A DNA stretch of 64,000 nt. It comes from Pseudomonadota bacterium. Lineage in GTDB: Bacteria; Bdellovibrionota_C; UBA2361; OMII01. The notes beneath the pieces were generated by a model. The model saw nothing but the letters and a program-made list of their open reading frames with translations, searched no databases and had not been told where the DNA came from. Within the stretch, counting starts at the first letter, position 1; the number at the start of each line of letters is the position of its first letter. The position numbers and the translations under genes were made by a program. Below, piece after piece: positions 27,713-37,557 of this stretch. The stretch covers positions 16,218 through 80,217 of the forward strand of contig JAPLFS010000072.1 of NCBI GenBank assembly GCA_026390555.1, in the 5' to 3' direction.

Positions 27713-27776
27713 CTCCCCCGCACCGGTTAGTTTAATGGGGCAAATGGATCTCACTACATCATTGTGGGTGAGGTAG

Positions 27777-28757
27777 ATGGCTCAGTTTATTAAGCTCGTT
27801 TTTCAACTGTTAGTACTTATCGCGCTCTTTCTGAGTGCATTGTGGCTATTTGTGGCCCGCCCCTTTAACTTCACAACAACAAGGGAGAAGGTTAGCATTA
27901 CTGCAGATCCCTCACGCCTGGAGGATACCGTGCGTAAGCTCTCGCTTACGATGGGGCCGCGCGATTTTAACCATCAGCAACAACTCAGCACAATCGCCGA
28001 TGATACCGCGTATACATTTCAGACTCACAACGCACGCGTCTCGTTACAAACTTACCTGGTTAACGATATATGCTTCCATAATGTGATATCTGAGTATGGA
28101 CTCCCTGATTCAGAGGGGACCATAATAATCGGAGCGCACTACGACACCTACGGTGAGCTGCCTGGAGCCGATGATAATGCCAGCGGAGTAGCGGCGCTAC
28201 TTGAACTCGGACGGATGTTTTCACAACAGCCCCCACCGATGAAGGTGTTACTAGTGGCCTATCCACTGGAGGAGCCCCCATTCTTTCGCACAAACGATAT
28301 GGGCAGTTACGTTCATGCTGCATCTCTCAAGCATTCCAAAGAAAAGGTACGCCTTATGATAAGTCTTGAGATGATAGGTTATTTCTCTGATGCCCCGAAC
28401 TCTCAGCGCTACTCACCCTCTGCGCTCTCCTGGATCTTCCCCACAACCGGCAACTTTATCGCCGTCGTTGGCCCCCCCTCCATTAGTTCTGCAACCATCT
28501 CGCTTAAAAAAGCGATCACCCGTTCAACTGAGCTAGCGGCGCTGTCGATAAATGCACCGAGCCTACTGCCTGGTGTAGATTTTTCTGACCACCTGAACTA
28601 CTGGAAACACGACTTTGATGCCGTTATGGTTACGGATACTGCGTTTCTGAGAAATCAGAATTATCACACTGAGAAAGATCTTCCCGAGACCCTAGACTAC
28701 CATAGAATGGCGCAGGTGGTGACGGGGGTGCATTCTTATGTGATGAATAGCAACTAA
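27777..28757 (+). CDS. M28-family zinc aminopeptidase-like protein, membrane-anchored
   Basis: 326 aa. An N-terminal hydrophobic anchor or uncleaved signal (LVFQLLVLIALFLSALWLFV, residues about 7-26) precedes a peptidase M28 domain with zinc ligands in IIIGAHYDTYGELPGADDNA (His and Asp), the ASGVAALLELGR helix, and a later LEEPPFF Glu pair. DFSDHLNYW supplies a C-terminal His. It probably acts on peptides in the periplasm. ATG 27777 has GAGG four bases upstream. Its stop overlaps the transketolase stop by 4 bases, tail to tail. Confidence 0.87.
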   Translation: MAQFIKLVFQLLVLIALFLSALWLFVARPFNFTTTREKVSITADPSRLEDTVRKLSLTMGPRDFNHQQQLSTIADDTAYTFQTHNARVSLQTYLVNDICFHNVISEYGLPDSEGTIIIGAHYDTYGELPGADDNASGVAALLELGRMFSQQPPPMKVLLVAYPLEEPPFFRTNDMGSYVHAASLKHSKEKVRLMISLEMIGYFSDAPNSQRYSPSALSWIFPTTGNFIAVVGPPSISSATISLKKAITRSTELAALSINAPSLLPGVDFSDHLNYWKHDFDAVMVTDTAFLRNQNYHTEKDLPETLDYHRMAQVVTGVHSYVMNSN

Positions 28758-30745
28758 CTCTCAATCCAAGCAGCGATCCTCTCCTTAATCGCCTGTCCGG
28801 TAAATCCGAACTTCTCTGCCAGTATCTCGCCCGGCGCTGACGCTCCGTAGTGATCTATTCCGATTGCAAGGGCGTCCCTACCAAGGATAGAGCTCCAACC
28901 TAGCGTTACGCCCGCCTCCACTACTGCAATACGAGCACCGGCTGGGAATAGCTCTGCTTTGTACGCCGCTGACTGCGCCGTAAAGAGCTCAACACACGGC
29001 ATCGAAACAACCTGTACAGAGTGGCCCTCGGCCTCCAGCATCGTAGCAGCCTCAACAGCAGCACCAACCTCAGAACCGGTAGCAACAAGCACAAGCTTTG
29101 GCTGCGAGCTCTCTTTAAGAATATAGCCGCCCTTAAGCACATCATCCGGACTAAACGAAGCAGGTCGCGTTAGGCTCGGTAAGTTCTGACGGCTAAAAAT
29201 AAGGGTGCTCGGTCCATGCTTATGCGTAAGTGCTGCGTAGTAACACATCGCAACCTCAACTCCATCGGCCGGCCTTAAGACCCGCATATTTGGAATTAAA
29301 CGCAGGCTCATAACGTGCTCAATCGGCTCGTGCGTTGGCCCATCCTCTCCGACCCAGAAGCTATCGTGCGTAAAGATATAGAGCGCCTGTAGATGCGAGA
29401 TAGCTCCGACCCGCATCGCTGGCCGCATATAATCCGAGAATACTAGGAAGGTAGCCGTGTAGGGAATCCAGGCCTGCGTATAAGCCAAGCCATTCGCAAG
29501 CGACCCCATGGCGTGCTCACGCACCCCGAAGTGAATATTCTTGCCAGCAAAGTTTTCGTGGCTCACATCACCGCCGCCTTTAATCGCCGTTTTTGTTGAT
29601 GGATCAAGATCAGCAGAGCCCCCAACAAAACCTGGCACATATTTGGCGATCACCTGAATTGCAGCACCAGAGAGGTTTCTGGTCGCGTCCTTCTTGGGCT
29701 CCTTGAAGATCGCAAGTAGCTCATCCTTTAGTTTCGGATCTATTGCGCGTGCAAGTTGACTCTCAAGCTGCTTTGCTAGTTCACCGTTTGATGATCTCCA
29801 GGTTGAGAAGCTGCCCTTCCAGGCCGAGGACTCCTCAACCTTTTTCTCTACTCTAGCTGCAATAAATGCCTGCACATCCTCTGGCACCAGGAACTGAGCA
29901 TCCTCAGGCCAGCCGAGATTTCGCTTGGTAGCCTTTATCTCCTCCGCTCCAAGTGGCGCGCCGTGCGCCTCATGCGTATTGCTCTTGTTTGGACTTCCGA
30001 AGCCTAGCAACGTACGACAACAGATCAGGCTTGGGCGCCCCCTCTGTGCCAGCGCCTGATCGAGGCACTGCGCAACCTCCTGCATATTGTGACCATCACA
30101 GGACTGCACGAACCAACCGTAGCCTTCGTATCTCTTAGCAACTGACTCGGTAAAACACAGCTCCGTCTCACCAGCGAGCGAGATCTTATTGTCATCGTAC
30201 ATGTAGACCAGGTTGTCGAGTTGCATGTGTCCCGCAAGCGAGCCCGCCTCCGCAGAGACTCCTTCCATCAGATCACCATCACTAACTAAGGTAAAAACCC
30301 TATAGTTAAAGAGATCGGCTCCGTAACGGGCCGCAAGCATCTTGCCCGAGAGCGCTAGTCCTACGCTATTTGCAGCCCCCTGCCCCAACGGTCCGGTGGT
30401 GCACTCTACGCCTGGAGTTATACCGAACTCGGGATGGCCGGGGGTGATGCTCTCCCACTGACGAAACTGCTGAAGCTGGCTCATCGGTAGGTCGTATCCA
30501 AAGAGATGCAACATAGAATAAAGCAACATACAGCCGTGCCCAGCTGAGAGCACAAAACGGTCGCGGTTAATCCAGCTTGGGTCCTTTGGATTAAAACGGA
30601 GGTAATTTGCCCATAGTACCGAGGTAAAATCAGCGGCACCAAGCGGCAGGCCAGGATGTCCGCTATTTGCCTTCTGCACCGCGTCGATTGAAAGGGTACG
30701 AACAGTTGTCGCCAAACGTTGAAGGTTCTTGATGTCTAGTGTCAT
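28754..30745 (-). CDS. tkt: Transketolase
   Basis: 663 aa, full length. Thiamine diphosphate site: GHGCMLLYSMLHLFGYD; TGPLGQGAANSVGLAL; GDGDLMEGV-like SDGDLMEGVSAEAGSLAGH and YDDNKISLAGETE. The pyrimidine/central domain has NIHFGVREHAMGSLANGLAY and the HDSFWVGEDGPTHEPIEH motif near residue 470. A C-terminal domain with VLVATGSEVGAAVEAA follows. It exchanges two-carbon units in the pentose phosphate pathway. It lies 24 bases downstream of the redoxin gene on the same strand, and its last bases overlap the M28 peptidase gene. Confidence 0.97.
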   Translation of the reverse strand: MTLDIKNLQRLATTVRTLSIDAVQKANSGHPGLPLGAADFTSVLWANYLRFNPKDPSWINRDRFVLSAGHGCMLLYSMLHLFGYDLPMSQLQQFRQWESITPGHPEFGITPGVECTTGPLGQGAANSVGLALSGKMLAARYGADLFNYRVFTLVSDGDLMEGVSAEAGSLAGHMQLDNLVYMYDDNKISLAGETELCFTESVAKRYEGYGWFVQSCDGHNMQEVAQCLDQALAQRGRPSLICCRTLLGFGSPNKSNTHEAHGAPLGAEEIKATKRNLGWPEDAQFLVPEDVQAFIAARVEKKVEESSAWKGSFSTWRSSNGELAKQLESQLARAIDPKLKDELLAIFKEPKKDATRNLSGAAIQVIAKYVPGFVGGSADLDPSTKTAIKGGGDVSHENFAGKNIHFGVREHAMGSLANGLAYTQAWIPYTATFLVFSDYMRPAMRVGAISHLQALYIFTHDSFWVGEDGPTHEPIEHVMSLRLIPNMRVLRPADGVEVAMCYYAALTHKHGPSTLIFSRQNLPSLTRPASFSPDDVLKGGYILKESSQPKLVLVATGSEVGAAVEAATMLEAEGHSVQVVSMPCVELFTAQSAAYKAELFPAGARIAVVEAGVTLGWSSILGRDALAIGIDHYGASAPGEILAEKFGFTGQAIKERIAAWIES

Positions 30746-30769
30746 GAGGTGCTCCTGTTAAAAAAAATA

Positions 30770-31330
30770 CTATGGAACTGGCTTCCACTTAATGGAGCAG
30801 CCGAGAGGATTAATAAATTGTGGTTGTGGGGTCCTACCCTCTAGCACCGCAACAATTGCCTGAGAGAGGTAGTCCTGCGTGACCTTACTGGGATCGCGGG
30901 GGCTATCGTTAATAGTGCCGTGATATACAAGCATGCTATCCTTATCAAAAAGATAGAGCTCTGGAGTACAGGCCGCATCAAAAGCTCGCGCAACATCTTG
31001 AGACTCATCGTAGAGGTAGGGATACGGCAACGACATCTGACTAGCTTTATCCTTCATCTTCTCGAAACTATCTTCAGGATACTGCGTTGCATCGTTACTG
31101 CTGATCCACACAGCCTTGAGGCCCTCGGCCTGATAGCGTCTAATAATCTCAATTAACATCTCCTCGCTCCCCTTGACGTATGGGCAGTGATTGCACAGAA
31201 ACACAACCAAACTTGCACGAGCGCCCTGCAGATAATCAGAGCCAAGCTCTTTGCCATCAACATTAGGCAGGGTGAATTGCGGTAACTTTGAACCTAGAGT
31301 AAATCGATGGCTAGTAGTATCCCTCTGCAC
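30770..31330 (-). CDS. Thioredoxin-fold redoxin (AhpC/TSA-like)
   Basis: 186 aa. The pattern LPQFTLPNVDGKELGSDYLQ, ASLVVFLCNHCPYVKGSEE with a CxxC pair, and AVWISSNDATQYPEDSFEKM is that of the widespread small redoxin group with a CNHCPYV active site. It has no signal peptide, so it is probably cytoplasmic. It is expected to reduce peroxides or disulfides; the electron donor is unknown. It lies 24 bases upstream of transketolase and 73 bases after the alpha/beta hydrolase stop on the same strand. Confidence 0.88.
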   Translation of the reverse strand: MQRDTTSHRFTLGSKLPQFTLPNVDGKELGSDYLQGARASLVVFLCNHCPYVKGSEEMLIEIIRRYQAEGLKAVWISSNDATQYPEDSFEKMKDKASQMSLPYPYLYDESQDVARAFDAACTPELYLFDKDSMLVYHGTINDSPRDPSKVTQDYLSQAIVAVLEGRTPQPQFINPLGCSIKWKPVP

Positions 31331-31403
31331 GTTATACCCCCTGATCCGATTGGTAACCGGCTAAACAATCTATAAAACAGCGCTTCCCGTAAAGGTAGCT
31401 CTA

Positions 31404-32246
31404 TTACTTTAACGTTACGGCGTGACGGGAGTGCTGGCGCAGGAACTTCTCAACCTCACCGGAGAACCACTCAGGGTGCTCAATCATAGGAGCATGCCCA
31501 CACTTCTTAACCGTTACGAGGGTAGAATTAGGTATAAGCTTATGGAACATCTCTGCGACCTCCATAGTCGTTACCTGATCATCCTCTCCCCACAGTAACA
31601 AGGTTGGCACCTTTACCTCACCCAAAAGATCCTTAAGGTTGTCCTTTTTGGCGCTCCTAGCGGCGTGAATCAAACTCAAAACGTGGTGTTTATTAGCTAG
31701 GATCTTGACGATCTCAGAGATCGCTTCTTCGGTGATAAACTTTTCGTTAACGAAAACCTTGGCCATATGCTCTAGCACGAAATCGCGCCCAGGGCGAACC
31801 GGAAGCGAGTCTACCGAGTGCTCATAGAGCCCGCTGGTAGCACTTAGAATTAAGCAATCAACTAGCTGCGGGGCAGCTAAATAGAGCCGTAACGCTACAT
31901 GTCCACCGAGAGAATTTCCGCACATCGTTACCGGGGCAAGTCCACGCTGGAGTACGAACCGCTCAGTATAGTGCGCCAAAGCCTTTATCTTGAGCTCTGA
32001 GCGATGCGCCGTAAGAAGTGGAAAGCTGAGCGCCATCGGCTTGGCGTACTGTGCCATTAACGGCTGCACCGTATCCCAATTGGATAACGCCCCAAATAGG
32101 CCGTGTAACAGCACTATCTCTGGGCCCTTCGTTCCCATCTCAACGGTCTTGAACTGCAACTCCTCCTCCTGCTTTAACAACACAGGATCAGAGGCACCAA
32201 GTTTTGGAAGGGAATCTTTAACGAACTTGAAAATACTTTTAGCCAT
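31404..32246 (-). CDS. Alpha/beta hydrolase
   Basis: 280 aa. The oxyanion-hole motif LLHGLFGALSNWD near residue 46, nucleophile elbow MCGNSLGGHVAL (Ser near 112), acid LLWGEDDQVTTMEV near 218 and catalytic His KKCGHAPMIEHPEWF near 252 are all present. The substrate is not indicated. The start ATG at 32246 is the first in frame. The 275 bases upstream to parE hold no gene; a small GGGC-TAAC-GCCC hairpin near 32296 is the only visible structure. Confidence 0.9.
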   Translation of the reverse strand: MAKSIFKFVKDSLPKLGASDPVLLKQEEELQFKTVEMGTKGPEIVLLHGLFGALSNWDTVQPLMAQYAKPMALSFPLLTAHRSELKIKALAHYTERFVLQRGLAPVTMCGNSLGGHVALRLYLAAPQLVDCLILSATSGLYEHSVDSLPVRPGRDFVLEHMAKVFVNEKFITEEAISEIVKILANKHHVLSLIHAARSAKKDNLKDLLGEVKVPTLLLWGEDDQVTTMEVAEMFHKLIPNSTLVTVKKCGHAPMIEHPEWFSGEVEKFLRQHSRHAVTLK

Positions 32247-32521
32247 GTAGGCCCTAACTACAGAATACTTCTCAGAGCTACTCGCCGTTCACCCCGGGCT
32301 AACGCCCACTATTACTTACTCTGAGAACCAATTCGAACTCGATATCTCTATCTTATCCGCTGAACGTCCCTGATACATAGTATATCAGCTATGTGTGTGT
32401 AAATACGGAGAGAAACTCTCCTCTCTTCCGTGCCTTATTTGACTATCGCTTAAACCTCACTTATTCGCAGCAGTAGTCGCACCTCCGCGCTAAGTACCTG
32501 TTACAATGAGGCTTTTAATAG

Positions 32522-34462
32522 CTATAGATCCACCTCAAGACGATGTGCGTTTTCCTGAATAAGCCTATATCGCTCACTTGGATCCTTTCCTAATAAACTT
32601 TCAAGCATGGCATCGACCTCAATAGGGTCCTCAACCGTCAACTGAAGCAGCTTTCTGGTCTTTGGATTGAGGGTGGTATCCCAGAGGGTTTCCGGATTCA
32701 TCTCACCTAATCCCTTAAAGCGTGTAATGTGAACCTTACCTCGCGCTCCACGCGTCCCTCGCTCCTTGAGGATCTCCTCCTTCTCCTCATCCGAATACAC
32801 CCAGAGAACCTCCTCCTTAGAACCGCTTCCGAATCTGAGGCGATAGAGCGGTGAGATACCGATGTATAGGTGTCCCTTTTCAACGAGGGGGCGCAGGAAT
32901 TTATAGAAGAACGCCATCAGCAAAGCCGAGATATGCATTCCATCAGCGTCAGCATCGGTTAGAATTATGACCTTCGAGTAACGCAGCTTATCTAGTCTGA
33001 TATTTTTACCGATGCCACAGCCAAGCGCTGAAACTAAATCAAGCAGCTCTTTGTTCTCGTGCAGTTTAGCTTCCGTTGTTGATACCGAGTTAAGAACCTT
33101 TCCACGCAACGGCAATACAGCCTGAATCGCACGGTCCCTACCCTGCTTGGCGCTACCACCTGCGGAATCTCCCTCTACGATAAAGACCTCAGATGAATCA
33201 GGCTTGGTTGATGAGCAATCCGCTAACTTACCCGGTAAATTAAGGCGATGACTAATGCCGATCTTTCGGCTGATGCCCTGCGAAGCGGAGCGCGCTGCCG
33301 CACGCGCCTTAGCCGCTAAGGTGATACGCTCCACGAGCGCATTGGCAACACTAGGCTTTGAATTCAGTACGTTTTCAAAGCTCTTAAGCAGAGCATCAAG
33401 TGGCGGCTCGATCTCTGGATTGTTAAGGCGGTCTTTAGTCTGGCCCTGAAATTGAAGCTGACTAACAGATCCTGGAACACTCACCGAAATAACAGCTATA
33501 AGCCCCTCGCGGATATCCTCTCCTGTTATCTTAACACCCTTCGGAAGAAGATCGTGAACCGAGATGTAGTTTCTTATAGCCTTTGAGAGTCCGGTCTTGA
33601 AACCTTCCTCATGCGTTCCGCCACCCTTTGTATGGATACCGTTAACATAGGAGTGCAGCTGCTCCTGAGTTGACTCAGTCCAACAAAATGCAACTTCAAT
33701 CTTAATGCCGTTTACTCGATCAAGATCAAAGCACTCTCCACTAATGGGAGTCTGGCTTGCTAACGTAAGTAGCGAGCTGAGAAAGGACTTAATCCCCTCC
33801 GGATGGTAGAAGGTGCGCTCTGTGGCGTTCTTCAAATCGTTAAAAACAAGCCTCAGACCCTTATAGAGAAACGATTTTTCCTCGATGATTTTCTCTAGAC
33901 GGGCCGCTGAGAACTCTATGCTCTTAAATATCTCGGTATCGGGCCTAAAGAATATCCGGGTCCCTTTACGACGGGTTGCGCCCCCCTTCTTAATCGGCCC
34001 ATCGGTTTTACCGCGGGTAAAGCTCTGCTTCCACTCAAACCCTTCGCGACAAACAGTAGCTTCAAGCGTTTCGGAGAGCGCGTTAACGACCGATGCTCCA
34101 ACTCCGTGCAGACCGCCCGCGGTCACATAGTTATGGTCATTAAACTTGCCTCCGGCATGCAGCGTAGTAAGAATTATCTCAAGCGCCGGCTTTTTGAACT
34201 TCGGGTGAATATCAACCGGAATACCTCGGCCATTATCTTCGACCGTAACGCTCTCGCCGTCCTTATGGAGCGTTACCGTAATAGTATCGGCGTGCCCGTT
34301 CATCGCCTCGTCAACCGAGTTATCTATTATCTCTCGCACGAGATGGTGCAGCCCTGCAGGCCCATCCGTACCACCGATATACATACCGGGGCGTTTTCTA
34401 ACCGGATCAAGTCCCTCAAGAACCTCGATATCAACTGCGCTGTATGAACTGCCCTTCGCCAT
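32522..34462 (-). CDS. parE: DNA topoisomerase IV subunit B (ParE/GyrB family)
   Basis: 646 aa from ATG 34462; a GTG at 34480 is an alternative. GHKL ATPase motifs: DIEVLEGLDPVRKRPGMYIG, REIIDNSVDEAMNG, VEDNGRGIPVDIHP and GGLHGVGASVVNALSE. TOPRIM motifs: EVFIVEGDSAGGSAKQGRDR and IILTDADADGMHISALL. Assignment to ParE rather than GyrB rests on its length, on the adjacent ParC-like partner and on AVLPLRGKVLN, and is not certain. It decatenates or relaxes DNA with the A subunit encoded 49 bases upstream. Confidence 0.85.
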   Translation of the reverse strand: MAKGSSYSAVDIEVLEGLDPVRKRPGMYIGGTDGPAGLHHLVREIIDNSVDEAMNGHADTITVTLHKDGESVTVEDNGRGIPVDIHPKFKKPALEIILTTLHAGGKFNDHNYVTAGGLHGVGASVVNALSETLEATVCREGFEWKQSFTRGKTDGPIKKGGATRRKGTRIFFRPDTEIFKSIEFSAARLEKIIEEKSFLYKGLRLVFNDLKNATERTFYHPEGIKSFLSSLLTLASQTPISGECFDLDRVNGIKIEVAFCWTESTQEQLHSYVNGIHTKGGGTHEEGFKTGLSKAIRNYISVHDLLPKGVKITGEDIREGLIAVISVSVPGSVSQLQFQGQTKDRLNNPEIEPPLDALLKSFENVLNSKPSVANALVERITLAAKARAAARSASQGISRKIGISHRLNLPGKLADCSSTKPDSSEVFIVEGDSAGGSAKQGRDRAIQAVLPLRGKVLNSVSTTEAKLHENKELLDLVSALGCGIGKNIRLDKLRYSKVIILTDADADGMHISALLMAFFYKFLRPLVEKGHLYIGISPLYRLRFGSGSKEEVLWVYSDEEKEEILKERGTRGARGKVHITRFKGLGEMNPETLWDTTLNPKTRKLLQLTVEDPIEVDAMLESLLGKDPSERYRLIQENAHRLEVDL

Positions 34463-34511
34463 CTTGTTCTTTTTTATCACACAAAATTATACAACTAGCT
34501 CTCGCCCCTGC

Positions 34512-36833
34512 TTAGATCTCTACTATTTTGGCCCCGATGATCTCCTCTTTCGAGTACACCTTGGTACCCTTTAGAGCTCGATGCCCCTTTGTCACCTCTG
34601 ATAAGGGAATATCCTTAGTTTTACCTGTCTTAAGATCAAGCAGCAGGGTGCCCTTCATCTTAGTCGATTGCGTACCGCAACACGCTACTAGCGCATCGTT
34701 ATCTCGAACTCCCATCAGAACAACTCCTACGGCAGCGGAATCTCGCACCGGTATCTCTTTCTGAGAGATAGCGAGCCCAGAGCCATCACGGGTTATGAAT
34801 ACCATCATAGGGGCAAGGGGCGCCGCAGCGACCATGAACTCCCCATCGCGCAGCTTCATAACGCGTCTTCCATTGCGCTTCGTCTGCGAGATATCGCTCA
34901 TCGTAAGTGCGAATCCAGTGCCCTGCTGCCCTACAAGCACGACCGTATCTCCATCCTTGAGAGATCGTTCATTTGATACACCTACAGGCGCTCCACCAAG
35001 AGCAAGCTCCGCCTGTGCCCCTGTTGAAGCTATCGGCGTGTCAGATGCTGATAGCCCAAAAGATGTCACGATCTTCTCGCCATCTTTAAACTTAAGAACC
35101 TTTTGTACCGGAGTGCCGTAGCCTCCTGATGCCGGGAAATCAGAAACTTTCAGAACAAACAGTGAGCCAAGATTCGTAAATAGCGCCACTGAATCAAGCG
35201 TTGTCAGCGCATGTGCTGAAAGAATGGCATCGCCCTCGCGCATGCGGGTTGACGAGAGCTCATTTGTTCTGCGGATGCGCTTAATCCAACCATCAGTGGT
35301 AATGATTGCGTGCACCTCTTCCTGCACAACGTAGTGGGTCTCATCGAATTCTATATCAACGTTGTCCTTAACCAGCTTTGAACGGCGGCGATCGCCGTAC
35401 TTCTCAGAGATCGCTGCAAGGTCTGCTCGAACAATTTCAGAGATAGCAGTTTTGCTCTTAATAATCCCCTCAATCTGCTTAACGCGTTTATCCTTTTCGG
35501 CTAACTCGCCTCGAATCTCATCGATATTGGTGCGCGAGAGCTGGTAAATACGCATGTCTACCACGGCGAACGCCTGAATCTCTGAGAGCTTGAATCGAAT
35601 ACGGAGCTTATCCGCGGCATCACTCCTGCCCTCACTCTTGCGAACGATCTTGAGCGCTTCGTCGAGGGCATCATAAACGATAACAAGTCCGTCCAGGATA
35701 TGAATACGCTCAAGAAGCTGCTTGCGTTCAAAGACCAAGCGCTTCTCGGTAACCTCAGCGCGGAAGGTAAGAAAATGACTGAGGAAATCTTTAAGTGAGA
35801 GCAGCTCTGGACGGGCAGAGCTCCCCTGGCTCGGCACAAGCGCCGTTAGATTCACCGCAAAGTTAGACTCTAGCGGTGTGTTTTTAAATAGGTACGCCAT
35901 TGCAAGCTCTGGATCGGCCCCAGGCGCAAGCTCAAGCACGATACGAACCTCCTGCGTTGATTCATCACGCACATCCACTAATTGCGGTAGCTTTCTATCG
36001 ATTATTAACCCGGCGATACGCTCAACCAGGGTAGCTTTGTTTATCGCATACGGAACTGAACTAACGATCAGCGCCTGTTTGCCGCGCCCCTGGTCTTCAA
36101 TCTGCCACTCACCGCGCATTCGCACAGAGCCCCGTCCTGTCTCATACATCTCAACCAGCTCGCGCTGTGTATTAAGAATACTACAGCCTGTTGGGAAATC
36201 TGGTCCCTTAATTAAGGCCGTTAACTTAGAAACCGAGAGCTCTGGATCTTTCGAAAGCTCTAGCAGCGCCTTAATAGTATCCTTTAGGTTGTGCGGCGGA
36301 ATACTTGTTGCCATACCGACCGCGATGCCGGTAGCTCCGTTTATTAATAAGTTCGGAATGCGGCTCGGCAGAACAGTCGGCTCAACAACTGTCGAATCGA
36401 AGTTGTCGCGAAAGATAACGGTCTCTTCGTTAATCTCTCCAATTACATCAATTGCGATATGGCGCAGTCGCGCCTCTGTATAACGGTAAGCTGCAGCATT
36501 ATCGCCATCAAGGGAGCCAAAGTTCCCCTGGCCATCAACGAGTGGATAGCGCAGAGAGAAGTCCTGCGCCATGCGCACCATCGCTTCATAACAGGCAACG
36601 TCGCCGTGCGGATGAAATCGAGCTAGCACCTCTCCGACAACCGCTGCGGACTTGCGGTGATTATTTGAGGGCGTCAGGTTTAAGTTCTGGAACATGGCGT
36701 ACAGGATGCGGCGCTGTACCGGCTTTAGACCATCTCGCACATCAGGAAGTGCGCGCCCTGACACGACGCTGAGCGCATAGGTAAGGTATCGGTCCCTAGA
36801 CTCCTGTTTAAGGCTTGTTGGAAAGATCGGCAT
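34512..36833 (-). CDS. parC: DNA topoisomerase IV subunit A (ParC/GyrA family)
   Basis: 773 aa from ATG 36833, which has AAGGAG five bases upstream and so beats the TTG at 36848. The breakage-reunion domain has [40 protein letters not shown] and the catalytic Tyr in [13 protein letters not shown] coiled coil and a beta-pinwheel C-terminus with several blades ([31 protein letters not shown]) follow. I find no GyrA box (QRRGGKG), which favours ParC. The usual quinolone-contact Ser is Val here (HPHGD-V). It is cotranscribed with parE. Confidence 0.85.
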   Translation of the reverse strand: MPIFPTSLKQESRDRYLTYALSVVSGRALPDVRDGLKPVQRRILYAMFQNLNLTPSNNHRKSAAVVGEVLARFHPHGDVACYEAMVRMAQDFSLRYPLVDGQGNFGSLDGDNAAAYRYTEARLRHIAIDVIGEINEETVIFRDNFDSTVVEPTVLPSRIPNLLINGATGIAVGMATSIPPHNLKDTIKALLELSKDPELSVSKLTALIKGPDFPTGCSILNTQRELVEMYETGRGSVRMRGEWQIEDQGRGKQALIVSSVPYAINKATLVERIAGLIIDRKLPQLVDVRDESTQEVRIVLELAPGADPELAMAYLFKNTPLESNFAVNLTALVPSQGSSARPELLSLKDFLSHFLTFRAEVTEKRLVFERKQLLERIHILDGLVIVYDALDEALKIVRKSEGRSDAADKLRIRFKLSEIQAFAVVDMRIYQLSRTNIDEIRGELAEKDKRVKQIEGIIKSKTAISEIVRADLAAISEKYGDRRRSKLVKDNVDIEFDETHYVVQEEVHAIITTDGWIKRIRRTNELSSTRMREGDAILSAHALTTLDSVALFTNLGSLFVLKVSDFPASGGYGTPVQKVLKFKDGEKIVTSFGLSASDTPIASTGAQAELALGGAPVGVSNERSLKDGDTVVLVGQQGTGFALTMSDISQTKRNGRRVMKLRDGEFMVAAAPLAPMMVFITRDGSGLAISQKEIPVRDSAAVGVVLMGVRDNDALVACCGTQSTKMKGTLLLDLKTGKTKDIPLSEVTKGHRALKGTKVYSKEEIIGAKIVEI

Positions 36834-36861
36834 AGAACTCCTTAACAACTCTGCATGGGCA

Positions 36862-36881
36862 GCGTAACGTTAACGTAACGC
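36862..36881. promoter_or_regulatory. 20-bp near-palindrome upstream of parC
   Basis: GCGTAACGTTAACGTAACGC is palindromic at every position except the A-A pair at positions 5/16; its central ten bases, ACGTTAACGT, are a perfect palindrome. It lies 29 bases upstream of the parC ATG, a typical operator distance. The rest of the 342-base gap to the lipoprotein gene has a short TGCCCA/TGGGCA inverted repeat near 36940 and AT-rich DNA but no other clear signal. Confidence 0.3.
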
Positions 36882-37092
36882 CGTCTCCTCTGCCCGAACC
36901 ATCTCTACTACGACAGCCTGTTTGCAGGAATGCCCAAAAACATGTGGGCAACCAGCAATAGCCCCTTGTTATACCAAAAAGAGCTGTAATATTAGCTTGT
37001 TATAGGTGGCTATACAACTTAGATAATTGCTTTTTCAGTTTTATATAAGGCACTCTGCTGCTATTGGCCATATATTACGGTTGTATACGTTT

Positions 37093-37108
37093 TCACAACC
37101 GATTGTGA
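37093..37108 (+). promoter_or_regulatory. TCACAA-N4-TTGTGA inverted repeat next to a -10-like CATAAT
   Basis: Perfect six-base arms around CCGA, directly followed by CATAAT (37109-37114), 68 bases before the lipoprotein start. It could be an operator overlapping the promoter of that gene. The half-sites recall CRP/FNR sites but in the opposite arrangement, so no regulator is proposed. Confidence 0.25.
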
Positions 37109-37175
37109 CATAATGTATTCTCTACTGCCCGAATCAGGATCTAACCGTCTATACTTTTTTGAGTTCCACTCACAT

Positions 37176-37523
37176 ATGCGAACGACACACATACCCCTAA
37201 TTGCCCTACTCCTTCTCTGCGTTGCATGTTCTCAACGTAAAGATATCTCTCCCCGTCCTAGCATCTCCGAGGATTCTATCATATCGCTGGATAAAGAGAT
37301 CAACTGCGGCACTGCGCGCTCAGATATTGAGATTCTCGAGAATGAGAAGGCCTCCGTTGGAAAGCAGATTCTTTCCGGAGTTCGCTCAGTAATTCCATTC
37401 TCTGCTGTCGCTGCAATCATTATGGGCGATTACAGAGAACGTGTTCAGGTAGCAACCGGTCAATATAACGATGACATCGAGTCTAAGATCTCAGAGATTA
37501 AAAGCAGCTGCGGCATATCGTAG
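37176..37523 (+). CDS. Small predicted lipoprotein, unknown function
   Basis: 115 aa from the ATG at 37176. The signal MRTTHIPLIALLLLCVAC ends in the lipobox LCVAC, so the mature chain probably starts at the Cys. The mature part has a charged helix (DIEILENEKASVGKQILSGV), a short hydrophobic glycine-poor segment (SVIPFSAVAAIIMGDYRE) and another helix. In-frame starts further up (37113) would spoil the signal peptide. It lies 34 bases before tmk and could be cotranscribed with it. I recognise no family. Confidence 0.65.
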   Translation: MRTTHIPLIALLLLCVACSQRKDISPRPSISEDSIISLDKEINCGTARSDIEILENEKASVGKQILSGVRSVIPFSAVAAIIMGDYRERVQVATGQYNDDIESKISEIKSSCGIS

Positions 37524-37557
37524 CGATTATTGCTCGAGGATCTAGCTGAGGAGTGCC

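Noticed and set aside
32281..32310. TTCACCCC near 32288 as a fourth family A copy
   Set aside because: Only eight bases match; no hairpins or terminal repeats of the element are present.
35878..36483. 201-codon plus-strand frame inside parC
   Set aside because: An antisense shadow of a gene with unmistakable topoisomerase motifs.
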